Position numbers and translations under genes: made by a program
Assembly (NCBI GenBank): GCA_903885415.1
Contig: CAISIP010000080.1
Span: 1 to 12,366, forward strand
DNA: 12,366 nt
Direction: 5' to 3'
Source of the DNA: an uncultured beta proteobacterium
GTDB lineage: Bacteria > Pseudomonadota > Gammaproteobacteria > Burkholderiales > Burkholderiaceae_C
Notes under the pieces: generated by a model
What the model was told of the DNA's origin: nothing
The model's database searches: none
Seen by the model: only the letters and a program-made list of their open reading frames with translations
Shown: positions 1 to 6,285 of the stretch, in pieces
Layout of the letters: every line of letters begins with the position of its first letter
How positions within the stretch are numbered: position 1 is the first letter of the stretch

Positions 1-811
1 TGACCTGTTCGGACTCGATCAGTTCGAAGATCGACTTACCGTCCATCGCCGGACCCGGGAAAACCATCTTCGCGCCGGTCATCGCGGCCGCATACGGAAG
101 CCCCCAGGCGTTGACATGGAACATCGGGACCACCGGCAGTACCGACTCGCGCGCGCTCATGCCCAGCACGTCGGGCAATGCGCCGGCGTAGGCATGCAGG
201 ATTGTCGAGCGGTGGCTGTACAGCACGCCCTTGGGGTTGCCCGTGGTTCCGCTGGTGTAGCACAGGCTCGAAGCCGAGCGCTCGTCGAACTCGGGCCAGG
301 CGTAGGCAGCCCGATGCGCGCCGATCCATCCCTCGTAGTCGATCAATCCCGGTATGCCGGAGTCAGCCGGAAGTCGGTCGGCGTCGCACAGAGCGACGTA
401 ATGGCGGATCGTTGTCGCCTTGCCCTGCAGCGCTTGGACGATGGGCAGGAAGCTCAGGTCGAAGCACAGCACCTGGTCCTGGGCATGGTTTGCGATCCAG
501 GCGATTTGGTCCGGGCTCAGGCGCGGATTGAGTGTGTGCAGCACCCGGCCGGTGCCGCTGACACCGAAATACAGCTCCAAATGCCGGTAACCGTTCCAGG
601 CCAGCGTCGCGACCCGGTCGCCAAAACCCAGCTGCAAGCCGTCCAGCGCGTTGGCTACCTGGCGCGATCGCGCAGCAACGTCGCGATAGGTGTATCGGTG
701 GATATCGCCTTCGACCCGGCGCGAGACAATTTCGCCGTCGCCATGGTGCCGACTCGCAAACTCGATCAGCGAGGAAATCAAAAGCGGTTGGTCTTGCATC
801 AGGCCGATCAT
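1..811 (-). CDS. AMP-forming acyl-CoA ligase, N-terminal part (3' end beyond window)
   Basis: This partial gene encodes an ANL-superfamily adenylate-forming enzyme that joins a carboxylic acid to CoA through an acyl-AMP intermediate, probably in the cytoplasm. I translated it by hand from the ATG at 811. The frame stays open for 270 codons to the window edge. The AMP-binding P-loop YTSGTTGNPKG lies at residues 185-195, and the conserved PMFHVNAWG block follows near residues 229-237. The N-terminus (MIGLMQDQPLLISSLIEFA) and the NGYRHLELY and LNPRL blocks resemble the DmdB-like/medium- to long-chain acyl-CoA ligases common in Burkholderiales. The true substrate (methylthiopropionate or a fatty acid) cannot be read from this half. 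A GGAG Shine-Dalgarno (plus-strand 819-822) sits 7 bases before the ATG and supports this start. The gene is divergent from selO. The C-terminal adenylation motifs are outside the window. Confidence 0.93.
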   Translation of the reverse strand, partial: MIGLMQDQPLLISSLIEFASRHHGDGEIVSRRVEGDIHRYTYRDVAARSRQVANALDGLQLGFGDRVATLAWNGYRHLELYFGVSGTGRVLHTLNPRLSPDQIAWIANHAQDQVLCFDLSFLPIVQALQGKATTIRHYVALCDADRLPADSGIPGLIDYEGWIGAHRAAYAWPEFDERSASSLCYTSGTTGNPKGVLYSHRSTILHAYAGALPDVLGMSARESVLPVVPMFHVNAWGLPYAAAMTGAKMVFPGPAMDGKSIFELIESEQV

Positions 812-991
812 GGGCAGTCTCCGGAAGTGAGGTCAATCAGCGGCCAGCAGGCCCTCCGCCACCGGGTGACATAGGCCAGACGGGCGTCCCGGGCGCGCTG
901 GAGGCCGTAGTATTACGCATCAGGGGCTACCCGCGGCGCTTGGATTGCCCCCAAAAAGGACTTGGTGCGTCATCTGCGGGACAATCCAGCC
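812..991. other. divergent intergenic region between acyl-CoA ligase gene and selO
   Basis: This 180-base spacer must hold the promoters of two divergent genes. I see no confident -35/-10 pair. A TAATAC hexamer on the minus strand (plus-strand 910-915) resembles a -10 for the ligase gene but has no matching -35. On the plus strand, TATTAC at 911-916 is a poor -10 match for selO. The clearest structure is the inverted repeat at 941-988, listed separately. I found no coding potential of its own and no terminator. Confidence 0.5.
941..988 (+). promoter_or_regulatory. imperfect inverted repeat covering the selO ribosome binding site
   Basis: The left arm TGGATTGCCCC (941-951) pairs with the right arm GGGACAATCCA (978-988). 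Ten of 11 positions pair, with a single C-A mismatch at 948/981, around a 26-base loop. The right arm contains GGGA (978-981), the only Shine-Dalgarno-like stretch at a sensible distance (10 bases) from the ATG at 992, and it ends three bases before that ATG. In mRNA the hairpin would hide this site. The loop holds AAGGA (956-960) and the alternative TTG (962) and GTG (965) codons in the selO frame. A DNA operator is another possibility. The pairing is seen directly; the function is inferred. Confidence 0.45.
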
Positions 992-2509
992 ATGGATTCG
1001 CCCCTTTCGCCCAGCCTGGCCGGCGTCGATGCCTCTGCGCCGGCGGCAAGCCCTGCGCTACGCTGGAGCAACAGCTTCGCCGATCTGGGAGCGGTTTTTT
1101 CGACACCACTGAGTCCCACCGAATTGCCCGACCCCTACTGGGTGGGCCGCAGCCAGCAAGTGGCGGACATGCTTGGCATCGACCCGCTGTGGATGGGGTC
1201 CGAGCAGGCCCTTGCCGCGCTGACCGGCAACCTGCGGCTGGAGGGCTCCAGGCCACTGGCCAGCGTCTACAGCGGCCACCAGTTCGGCCAATGGGCCGGG
1301 CAACTGGGTGACGGTCGCGCGATTCTTCTCGGAGAAATCGAAACGGCCGATGGCACCCCCAGCGAGTTACAACTCAAGGGCGCAGGCCCTACGCCCTACT
1401 CGCGCATGGGCGACGGCCGCGCCGTACTGCGCAGTTCGATCCGCGAGTTTCTGTGCTCTGAGGCCATGCACGGACTGGGCATCGCGACGACCAGGGCGCT
1501 GAGTGTGACCGGCTCGGACGCACGCGTTCGCCGCGAGGAGGTGGAGACCGCCGCCGTCGTCGCGCGCGTCGCGCCGAGCTTTCTGCGTTTCGGCCATTTC
1601 GAACATTTCTCCTATGGCGGACCGGCCGGGGCCCTCGGGCAACTCGCCGACTACTGCATCGACCGCCACTATCCGCAGTGCCGCAGCAGTGCACGCTTTG
1701 GCGCCAATCCCTATGCGGCCTTGCTCGAGGCCGTCAGCGCGCGCACCGCCGAGCTGCTGGCTCAGTGGCAGGCAACCGGCTTTTGCCACGGCGTGATGAA
1801 CACCGACAACATGAGCATCCTGGGTCTGACCATCGATTACGGACCGTTCCAGTTTCTTGACGCCTTCATCCCGGGCCATATTTGCAACCACTCCGACAGC
1901 CAGGGCCGCTACGCCTTCAATCGCCAGCCGAACATCGCCCAATGGAACCTGTTCTGCCTGGGCCAGGCGCTGCTGCCGCTGATCGGCGATCAGGACACGG
2001 CACTGGCCGCACTGGAGTGCTACCAGCCGGCCTTTGCCGCTGCGCTGCAGCGGCGCATGGCTGCAAAACTCGGGCTGGCGCACACGCACGATGGCGACCG
2101 GGAACTGATCGAAGACATCCTCGCGCTGCTGGCACAGGACCGGGTCGACTACAGCATATTTTGGCGCCGCCTGAGCCACCAAGTCGGCGGGCAACCGCAG
2201 CACACGGTCCGCGAGCTGTTCGTCGACCATAGCGCCCTCGACGCCTGGATGACCCGCTATCACCAACGCATCGCGCCGTTGCCGGCCGCTGCAGTGGCGC
2301 GCGCGATGCTCGGCGTGAATCCGAAATTCCTGCTGCGCAACTACTTGGGAGAGCAGGCCATACGCCAGGCGCAGCGCAAGGACTACTCCCTGGTCACGAC
2401 GCTGCTGCGCGTGCTCGAGGCGCCTTTTGACGAGCACCCGCAGCACGAGGCGCTGGCCGATTTGCCGCCGCAATGGGCGTCGGGAATCGAGATCAGCTGC
2501 TCTTCCTGA
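992..2509 (+). CDS. selO: protein adenylyltransferase SelO (YdiU family)
   Basis: SelO is a pseudokinase-fold enzyme that transfers AMP from ATP to Ser, Thr or Tyr residues of proteins and affects redox homeostasis. The product is 505 residues from the ATG at 992; E. coli YdiU is about 478. Family blocks are clear: YSGHQFGQWAGQLGDGRA from residue 93, LKGAGPTPYSRMGDGRAVLR around K129, NTDNM at 270-274 and DYGPF at 282-286. By family knowledge, D272 corresponds to the catalytic base, and N273 and D282 to the metal ligands. The protein ends Cys-Ser-Ser with C503 third from the end, the place where animal SelO carries selenocysteine; here the codon is plain TGC. The start is uncertain: the frame is open upstream, with TTG at 962 and GTG at 965. 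I prefer the ATG because conserved sequence begins only around residue 22. The gene opens a probable operon, with msrB starting 34 bases after its stop. Confidence 0.95.
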   Translation: MDSPLSPSLAGVDASAPAASPALRWSNSFADLGAVFSTPLSPTELPDPYWVGRSQQVADMLGIDPLWMGSEQALAALTGNLRLEGSRPLASVYSGHQFGQWAGQLGDGRAILLGEIETADGTPSELQLKGAGPTPYSRMGDGRAVLRSSIREFLCSEAMHGLGIATTRALSVTGSDARVRREEVETAAVVARVAPSFLRFGHFEHFSYGGPAGALGQLADYCIDRHYPQCRSSARFGANPYAALLEAVSARTAELLAQWQATGFCHGVMNTDNMSILGLTIDYGPFQFLDAFIPGHICNHSDSQGRYAFNRQPNIAQWNLFCLGQALLPLIGDQDTALAALECYQPAFAAALQRRMAAKLGLAHTHDGDRELIEDILALLAQDRVDYSIFWRRLSHQVGGQPQHTVRELFVDHSALDAWMTRYHQRIAPLPAAAVARAMLGVNPKFLLRNYLGEQAIRQAQRKDYSLVTTLLRVLEAPFDEHPQHEALADLPPQWASGIEISCSS

Positions 2510-2543
2510 TCGCCTTCCCGCATTTCCAAGAGAAAATAGCACC

Positions 2544-2954
2544 ATGAGTTACAAGATCCAAAAAACCGACGCCCAGTGGCAGTCCTTGCTGGAGCAAAAA
2601 GGCGCCGAGCCGATGGCCTTTCAGATCACACGGCAAGAGGCGACCGAACGCGCGTTCACCGGCAAGTACGCCGATCACCAGGCCAGCGGAAGCTACCAGT
2701 GCATTTGCTGCGGAAAGCCGTTGTTTGACGCGGTCGCCAAGTTCGATGCCGGCTGCGGCTGGCCCAGCTATTTCCAGCCTCTGAGCGAGAACGCGGTCCA
2801 GACCAAAGTCGACGCGACGATGTGGATGCAGCGCACCGAGGTGCACTGCGCCGATTGCGGCGCACATTTAGGACATGTCTTTCCCGACGGGCCCGCACCC
2901 ACCGGGCTGCGCTACTGCATGAACTCTGCCTCGTTGGAATTCAAGCCGGCATGA
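2544..2954 (+). CDS. msrB: peptide-methionine (R)-S-oxide reductase MsrB
   Basis: MsrB reduces the R-epimer of methionine sulfoxide in proteins, using thioredoxin as the usual electron donor, and acts as a cytosolic repair enzyme. The product is 136 residues, the normal single-domain length. Zinc-binding pairs are C53-x-x-C56 and C102-x-x-C105. The catalytic cysteine is C125 in RYCMNSASL, and C71 in DAGCGWPSY is the expected resolving cysteine. Sequence after HVFPDGP follows the family pattern. The ATG at 2544 is chosen over the longer open frame that begins inside selO, because it gives the normal N-terminus (MSYKIQKTDAQW) and has a purine-rich AAGAG about ten bases upstream. The stop codon overlaps the yciB start as ATGA, which suggests translational coupling. 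Confidence 0.97.
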   Translation: MSYKIQKTDAQWQSLLEQKGAEPMAFQITRQEATERAFTGKYADHQASGSYQCICCGKPLFDAVAKFDAGCGWPSYFQPLSENAVQTKVDATMWMQRTEVHCADCGAHLGHVFPDGPAPTGLRYCMNSASLEFKPA

Positions 2955-3496
2955 AGATCCTGCTCGACTTTTTACCGATCGCGATCTTTTTCGGCGCCTA
3001 CAAGTTCTACGACATCTATGTCGCCACCGCCGTCCTGATGGTGGCGACGCTGGCGCAGACCGCCGCCATGTATGCGATCGACCGCAGGGTCGCCACCATG
3101 CAAAAGATCACCCTGTCATTGATACTGGTTTTTGGCGCACTGACGCTGTGGCTGCATGACGAGCGCTTTATCAAATGGAAGCCGACCGTGTTGTACCTGG
3201 CGATAGCGATCGGACTGACCGTAGCGCTGTGGGTGTTCAAAAAAAGTTTCCTTAAGCTGATGCTGGGCGCGCAACTCGAACTGCCCGATCGTGTCTGGAT
3301 GCGCCTAAACCTGGTCTGGATTCTCTATTGCCTGGCGATGGCGGCGCTCAACGGCTATGTGGCGGCCTTCTTCAGCACCGAGGCCTGGGTCGAGTTCAAG
3401 CTTTGGGGCTATGTGTTCCCGCTGGCTTTCATCGTCGGGCAGGGCTTCTACATAGCGCCGCACCTGAAGTCCGAGCCGCCTGCGGCCGGGAGCTAA
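2951..3496 (+). CDS. yciB: YciB/IspZ family inner-membrane septation protein A
   Basis: This 181-residue protein is almost entirely hydrophobic and looks like five or so membrane segments, the usual size and form of YciB (also called IspZ or septation protein A). The family sits in the inner membrane and has been linked to cell-envelope synthesis and septation; its molecular activity is not established. Family features include the N-terminal MKILLDFLPIAIFFGAYKF, the KWKPTVLY block after the second or third helix, and the RVWMRLNLVWILYC segment. The start ATG at 2951 overlaps the msrB TGA stop, and there is only a weak GGAAT upstream, so translation probably depends on msrB. The stop at 3494-3496 lies three bases before the bolA start. 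The order msrB-yciB-bolA-isomerase is one I recall from related Burkholderiales. Confidence 0.93.
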   Translation: MKILLDFLPIAIFFGAYKFYDIYVATAVLMVATLAQTAAMYAIDRRVATMQKITLSLILVFGALTLWLHDERFIKWKPTVLYLAIAIGLTVALWVFKKSFLKLMLGAQLELPDRVWMRLNLVWILYCLAMAALNGYVAAFFSTEAWVEFKLWGYVFPLAFIVGQGFYIAPHLKSEPPAAGS

Positions 3497-3499
3497 GCG

Positions 3500-3760
3500 A
3501 TGGATACCAGCGCTCAGGCCCTAGCCAGCCGGCTGCAGCAAAGGCTGCAGCCTAGCGCTCTGGAAGTCGTCGATGAAAGCGCCGACCATGCCGGCCATGT
3601 GGGCGCCAACGCAAGTGGATCCGGATCCCATTTCCGGGTCCGCATCGCCTCGCCGCTGTTCGCCGGCAAGACCCGGGTGCAGCGCCACCGGCTTGTGTAT
3701 GATGCGGTGCAAGATTTTATGGACCAGGGCCTGCACGCGCTGGCCATAGAGTTGCTGTAA
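3500..3760 (+). CDS. BolA family protein
   Basis: This is an 86-residue BolA-fold protein. BolA proteins pair with monothiol glutaredoxins around a shared [2Fe-2S] cluster and take part in iron-sulfur traffic and stress responses; some also bind DNA. The diagnostic segment is HFRVRIASPLFAGKTRVQRH (residues 44-63) followed by RLVYDAV, with the invariant histidine H63 in the helix-turn-helix-like part. The loop at residues 29-44 is rich in Gly, Ser and His (H30, H33, H44) and lacks cysteine, so if it is a cluster loop any ligand there would be histidine. GGGAG at 3488-3492 lies seven bases before the ATG and overlaps the end of yciB, so this gene has a good ribosome binding site. No glutaredoxin gene is present in the window. 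Which BolA subfamily it belongs to cannot be decided here. Confidence 0.93.
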   Translation: MDTSAQALASRLQQRLQPSALEVVDESADHAGHVGANASGSGSHFRVRIASPLFAGKTRVQRHRLVYDAVQDFMDQGLHALAIELL

Positions 3761-3772
3761 TTCATCCAACGA

Positions 3773-3787
3773 CGGCCAGCCTGGCCG
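3773..3787 (+). other. short hairpin between bolA and the peptidylprolyl isomerase gene
   Basis: A six-base-pair perfect stem, CGGCCA (3773-3778) with TGGCCG (3782-3787), encloses a GCC loop in the 61-base gap. The nearest T-run (3807-3811) is about 20 bases further on, so it does not form a standard intrinsic terminator. It could be a processing or partial attenuation site in the operon, or chance in GC-rich DNA. Confidence 0.25.
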
Positions 3788-3821
3788 GTCATCCCTCCCC
3801 CTGCACTTTTTGAGAGTAACC

Positions 3822-4607
3822 ATGAAGAAGACAATGATTGCGGCGCTGCTGGCGACCGCCTTTTCCACCATGCTGGCCCACAGCGCGCTGGCGCAGAACA
3901 TCGCCATCGTCAATGGCAAGGCGGTTCCAACCGCGCGCGTAGAGGCGCTGGCGCAGCAGATCGCCAAGTCCGGTCGACCGGTGACGCCGGAGATGCAGGG
4001 CCAGTTGCGCGAGGAAATCATCGCGCGCGAAATCTTCATGCAAGAAGCCGCCCGGCTCGGGCTCGACGCCAGCGAAGACTTCAGGGTACAGATAGAACTC
4101 GCGCGCCAGTCGCTGCTGATCCGTGAGCTGTTCAGCGACTGGCAAAAGAAGAACCCGGTCAGTGACGCCGAGGCCAAGGACGAGTACGACAAGTTCAAGG
4201 CGGCCAACGGCGGCAAGGAGTACCGCGCGCGCCACATCCTGGTGGAGAAAGAGGCCGAGGCCAAGGCGATCATCGCCAGCATCAAGAAGGGTGGCAAGTT
4301 CGAGGACATCGCCAAGAAGCAGAGTAAGGACTCGGGTTCGGGTGCCAAGGGCGGCGAGCTCGACTGGGCCAACGCTGCGAGCTATGTCAAGGAGTTCTCC
4401 GCCGCCATGGTCGCGCTGCAAAAAGGCAAGATGACAGAAACGCCGGTCAAGTCGCAATTCGGTTACCACATCATCCGGCTCGAAGACAGCCGGGACGCCG
4501 AAATACCCAAATTTGACGACGTCAAGCCGCAAATCACCCAGCAACTCACGCAGCAGAAACTGGCGAAATATCAGGAAGAGCTGCGCGCCAAGGCGAAGAT
4601 CGAATAG
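3822..4607 (+). CDS. periplasmic parvulin-type peptidylprolyl isomerase (PpiC/SurA-like)
   Basis: This protein catalyses cis-trans isomerisation of prolyl peptide bonds, probably helping envelope proteins fold in the periplasm. The 261-residue product starts with a Sec signal peptide (MKK, then a hydrophobic run) with a likely cleavage after ALA at residue 24. A charged helical N-terminal chaperone-like part follows to about residue 125, then one parvulin domain at roughly 134-224. That domain includes YRARHILVE (H138), the GGKFEDIAKKQSKDS block, GGELDW, and QFGYHIIRLED (F213, H216). The C-terminus is a charged helix rich in Gln and Lys. The ATG at 3822 is preferred over a TTG at 3810 because it has GAGAG (3812-3816) five bases upstream and gives a clean signal peptide. 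It is the last gene of the selO run. Its last 12 codons overlap the convergent gene on the other strand by 37 bases. Confidence 0.93.
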   Translation: MKKTMIAALLATAFSTMLAHSALAQNIAIVNGKAVPTARVEALAQQIAKSGRPVTPEMQGQLREEIIAREIFMQEAARLGLDASEDFRVQIELARQSLLIRELFSDWQKKNPVSDAEAKDEYDKFKAANGGKEYRARHILVEKEAEAKAIIASIKKGGKFEDIAKKQSKDSGSGAKGGELDWANAASYVKEFSAAMVALQKGKMTETPVKSQFGYHIIRLEDSRDAEIPKFDDVKPQITQQLTQQKLAKYQEELRAKAKIE

Positions 4608-5323
4608 AGCGTCAGCGCGCCGATCATCAGCGGCTGGTGGAGCATGTAATAGGTCAGGCTCCAGCGGCCAATGAGCGCCAATGGCTGCATGGGGCGCGGC
4701 GCGCTCCACTGCAGCCACCGCGGGCGCCGGCGCAGCAACCATGATCCGGCGGCCAAGCCCCACCCCATCACGCCCAGCCAGGGAAGCAGCGGAACATAGT
4801 CATCGGTCACCGGCTTCTCGCTGATGAGCCCGAGCCAGTTCAGCGCCGGTGCGTTGAACAACGCCGCGTAGCCTGATCCGGCAATCCAGTCTGCCGCCAT
4901 GAACGGGACGGCTATCGCCATCGCCCCCAACGGCCACAGCCCGTTGCCCGCCTGGGCGCTGCAGCGCGCGACGATCAGCATCAGCGCAATGCCGTGCAAT
5001 ACGCCAAAGTAGATGAAGCTCTGCGGAGCCACGGCATAGGACCCGGCGCTGACCAGCAGCGCGCAGCAGGCAAGCTGCATCCAGCGCCGCCAGAACCGGC
5101 GCCAGCTCTGGCCGGTCCCAACTGCGCTGGCCTGCCCCAGCCCGGAACAGAACAGGAACAGGCCGACGATCGCGCTGCGTTGCCAGGTCCAGAATGCGTC
5201 GTGGTAGAAATCCAGCCGCAGGTGGCCGAACTGGTTGAGGTCGTAGCAGAAGTGGTAGACGCTCATCCACAGCAGCGCGAGTCCGCGCAGGACATCGATG
5301 GCGTCAAGGCGTTGGGTCGGCAT
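4571..5323 (-). CDS. DUF1624 / HGSNAT-catalytic-domain-like membrane protein
   Basis: This 250-residue integral membrane protein belongs to the bacterial family related to heparan-alpha-glucosaminide N-acetyltransferase (DUF1624). The start RLDAIDVLRGLALLWMSVYH carries the family pattern, with D10, R13-G14 and H24. Later hydrophobic stretches suggest about six or seven membrane helices, and the block LIGRWSLTYYMLHQPLMIG near the C-terminus is typical of these and related acyltransferase-3-like proteins. By homology it might transfer an acyl group across the inner membrane; bacterial substrates are unknown to me. The ATG at 5323 lies 18 bases after the transporter stop, so it is probably co-transcribed with purL and the transporter. 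Its ribosome binding site is weak. The last residues (LARSSS and upstream) are encoded antisense to the end of the isomerase gene. Confidence 0.85.
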   Translation of the reverse strand: MPTQRLDAIDVLRGLALLWMSVYHFCYDLNQFGHLRLDFYHDAFWTWQRSAIVGLFLFCSGLGQASAVGTGQSWRRFWRRWMQLACCALLVSAGSYAVAPQSFIYFGVLHGIALMLIVARCSAQAGNGLWPLGAMAIAVPFMAADWIAGSGYAALFNAPALNWLGLISEKPVTDDYVPLLPWLGVMGWGLAAGSWLLRRRPRWLQWSAPRPMQPLALIGRWSLTYYMLHQPLMIGALTLYSIFALARSSS

Positions 5324-5341
5324 CGCGGGACGCGCACTGGC

Positions 5342-6271
5342 TCAGATTGCGGGCGCCTGCATCGCGGGGCGACTCTGCCGCGCTGTCATCCAGGCGCTGC
5401 CAACGCCACACAGCGCAATCAGACCTATTCCCATCTGGGCCCAGTGGTCTGGCACATGCCCGAACACCAGCCAGCCGGCGAGCACCGCGAAGCCGATATG
5501 GGTGTACAGATAAGGCACCAGGGTCGCGGCACTGGCGCGCTGGTATGCCAGTACCAGCAGAAAATGACCGGCTGCGCCCAGGATGCCGATAAACAGCATC
5601 AACGACCAGATCCAGGGTGAGTCGACCACCGCCCAGCTTAGCGGCAGCGACAGGCTCGACAGGATGGCGCCGACCCAGACGCTGTACAGGTGCGTCGTCG
5701 CCGGGTTCTCTGACTTGCCCAGGTGGCTGGTCAGCAGCTGGTAGGCCGAATTACCGGCCATGCAGCCCAACGGCAGCAATGCCGCCCATCCAAGGTAGCC
5801 AGTGCCGGGACGGACGATGAACAGGGTACCGGCGAAGCCGCCAGCGATCAGCAGCCAGTGCAGCGGCGCTATTTTTTCCTTGAAGATGGTGACCGACAGC
5901 AGCGAGACCGTCAGCGGCGTGACCATCACGATCGCCGTGAATTCGCCCAGCGGCATCAGCTTGAGGCCGAAGAAGGCCATCCCGGTGCAGATGCTCAGCA
6001 ACAGACCACGCAGCAACTGCAGCCGCGGCTGCGAGGAGCGCAGCAAGCCGCGACCATGCAATGGCAGCAGCACCGCGGTCGACACGATCGCCTGCAGCAT
6101 GTAGCGCACCCACAGCGCCATCAGGGCCGGAACCGCCAGCGCGACGACCTTGGTGGCGGCATCGAGTACGGCAAAACAGGCGACGGCCGTTACCACAAAA
6201 CCGATGCCACCCAGCGCGGCCGCGCTGCCGCCAGCGCTGCGACGCGCTCCATAACCGGGGGCGGATGGCAT
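5342..6271 (-). CDS. DMT superfamily (EamA) transporter
   Basis: This 309-residue membrane protein has the two-repeat EamA layout with about ten hydrophobic segments. After a short polar, Arg- and Gly-rich N-terminus, the first repeat contains AVLDAATKVVAL and the characteristic GEFTAIVMVTPLTVSLLSV, FKEKIAPLHW and GTLFIVRPG blocks. The second repeat contains the matching AYQRASAATLVPYLYTHIGF and GWLVFGHVPDHW blocks. Such proteins export metabolites, amino acids or drugs; the substrate here cannot be told. I chose the ATG at 6271, 14 bases after the purL stop. A longer open frame reaches a TTG at 6361 inside purL but would add residues unlike the family. The ribosome binding site is weak, consistent with coupling to purL translation. 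Confidence 0.9.
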   Translation of the reverse strand: MPSAPGYGARRSAGGSAAALGGIGFVVTAVACFAVLDAATKVVALAVPALMALWVRYMLQAIVSTAVLLPLHGRGLLRSSQPRLQLLRGLLLSICTGMAFFGLKLMPLGEFTAIVMVTPLTVSLLSVTIFKEKIAPLHWLLIAGGFAGTLFIVRPGTGYLGWAALLPLGCMAGNSAYQLLTSHLGKSENPATTHLYSVWVGAILSSLSLPLSWAVVDSPWIWSLMLFIGILGAAGHFLLVLAYQRASAATLVPYLYTHIGFAVLAGWLVFGHVPDHWAQMGIGLIALCGVGSAWMTARQSRPAMQAPAI

Positions 6272-6285
6272 CCGTAGCACCGGGT

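Noticed and set aside
36..836. Complete open frames of 157 and 97 codons on the minus strand and 252 codons on the plus strand at the left edge
   Set aside because: The true gene is the open-ended frame from 811 to the edge, which carries the AMP-binding motif; the others are the same DNA in wrong frames.
910..915. TAATAC as a -10 element for the acyl-CoA ligase gene
   Set aside because: No -35 match at 16-18 bases, and the hexamer is an imperfect match; too weak to list as a promoter.
1367..2545. A 392-codon open frame on the minus strand, antisense to selO
   Set aside because: Composition is that of a GC-rich shadow frame, and it covers a clearly conserved SelO coding sequence.
3617..3628. 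A perfect 12-base palindrome (GGATCC twice) in bolA
   Set aside because: It encodes the Gly-Ser loop common in these BolA proteins; with nothing else around it, coincidence of codon choice is the simplest explanation.
2499..4581. The same 11-base string, GCTCTTCCTGA, at the end of selO and, on the other strand, at the end of the DUF1624 gene
   Set aside because: The match does not extend further, both are ordinary Ser-Ser-stop endings, and no shared element surrounds them.
3521..4763. Long minus-strand open frames (283 and 324 codons) antisense to the isomerase gene
   Set aside because: No family resemblance; they overlap a gene with a signal peptide and a complete parvulin domain, and extend into neighbouring real genes.
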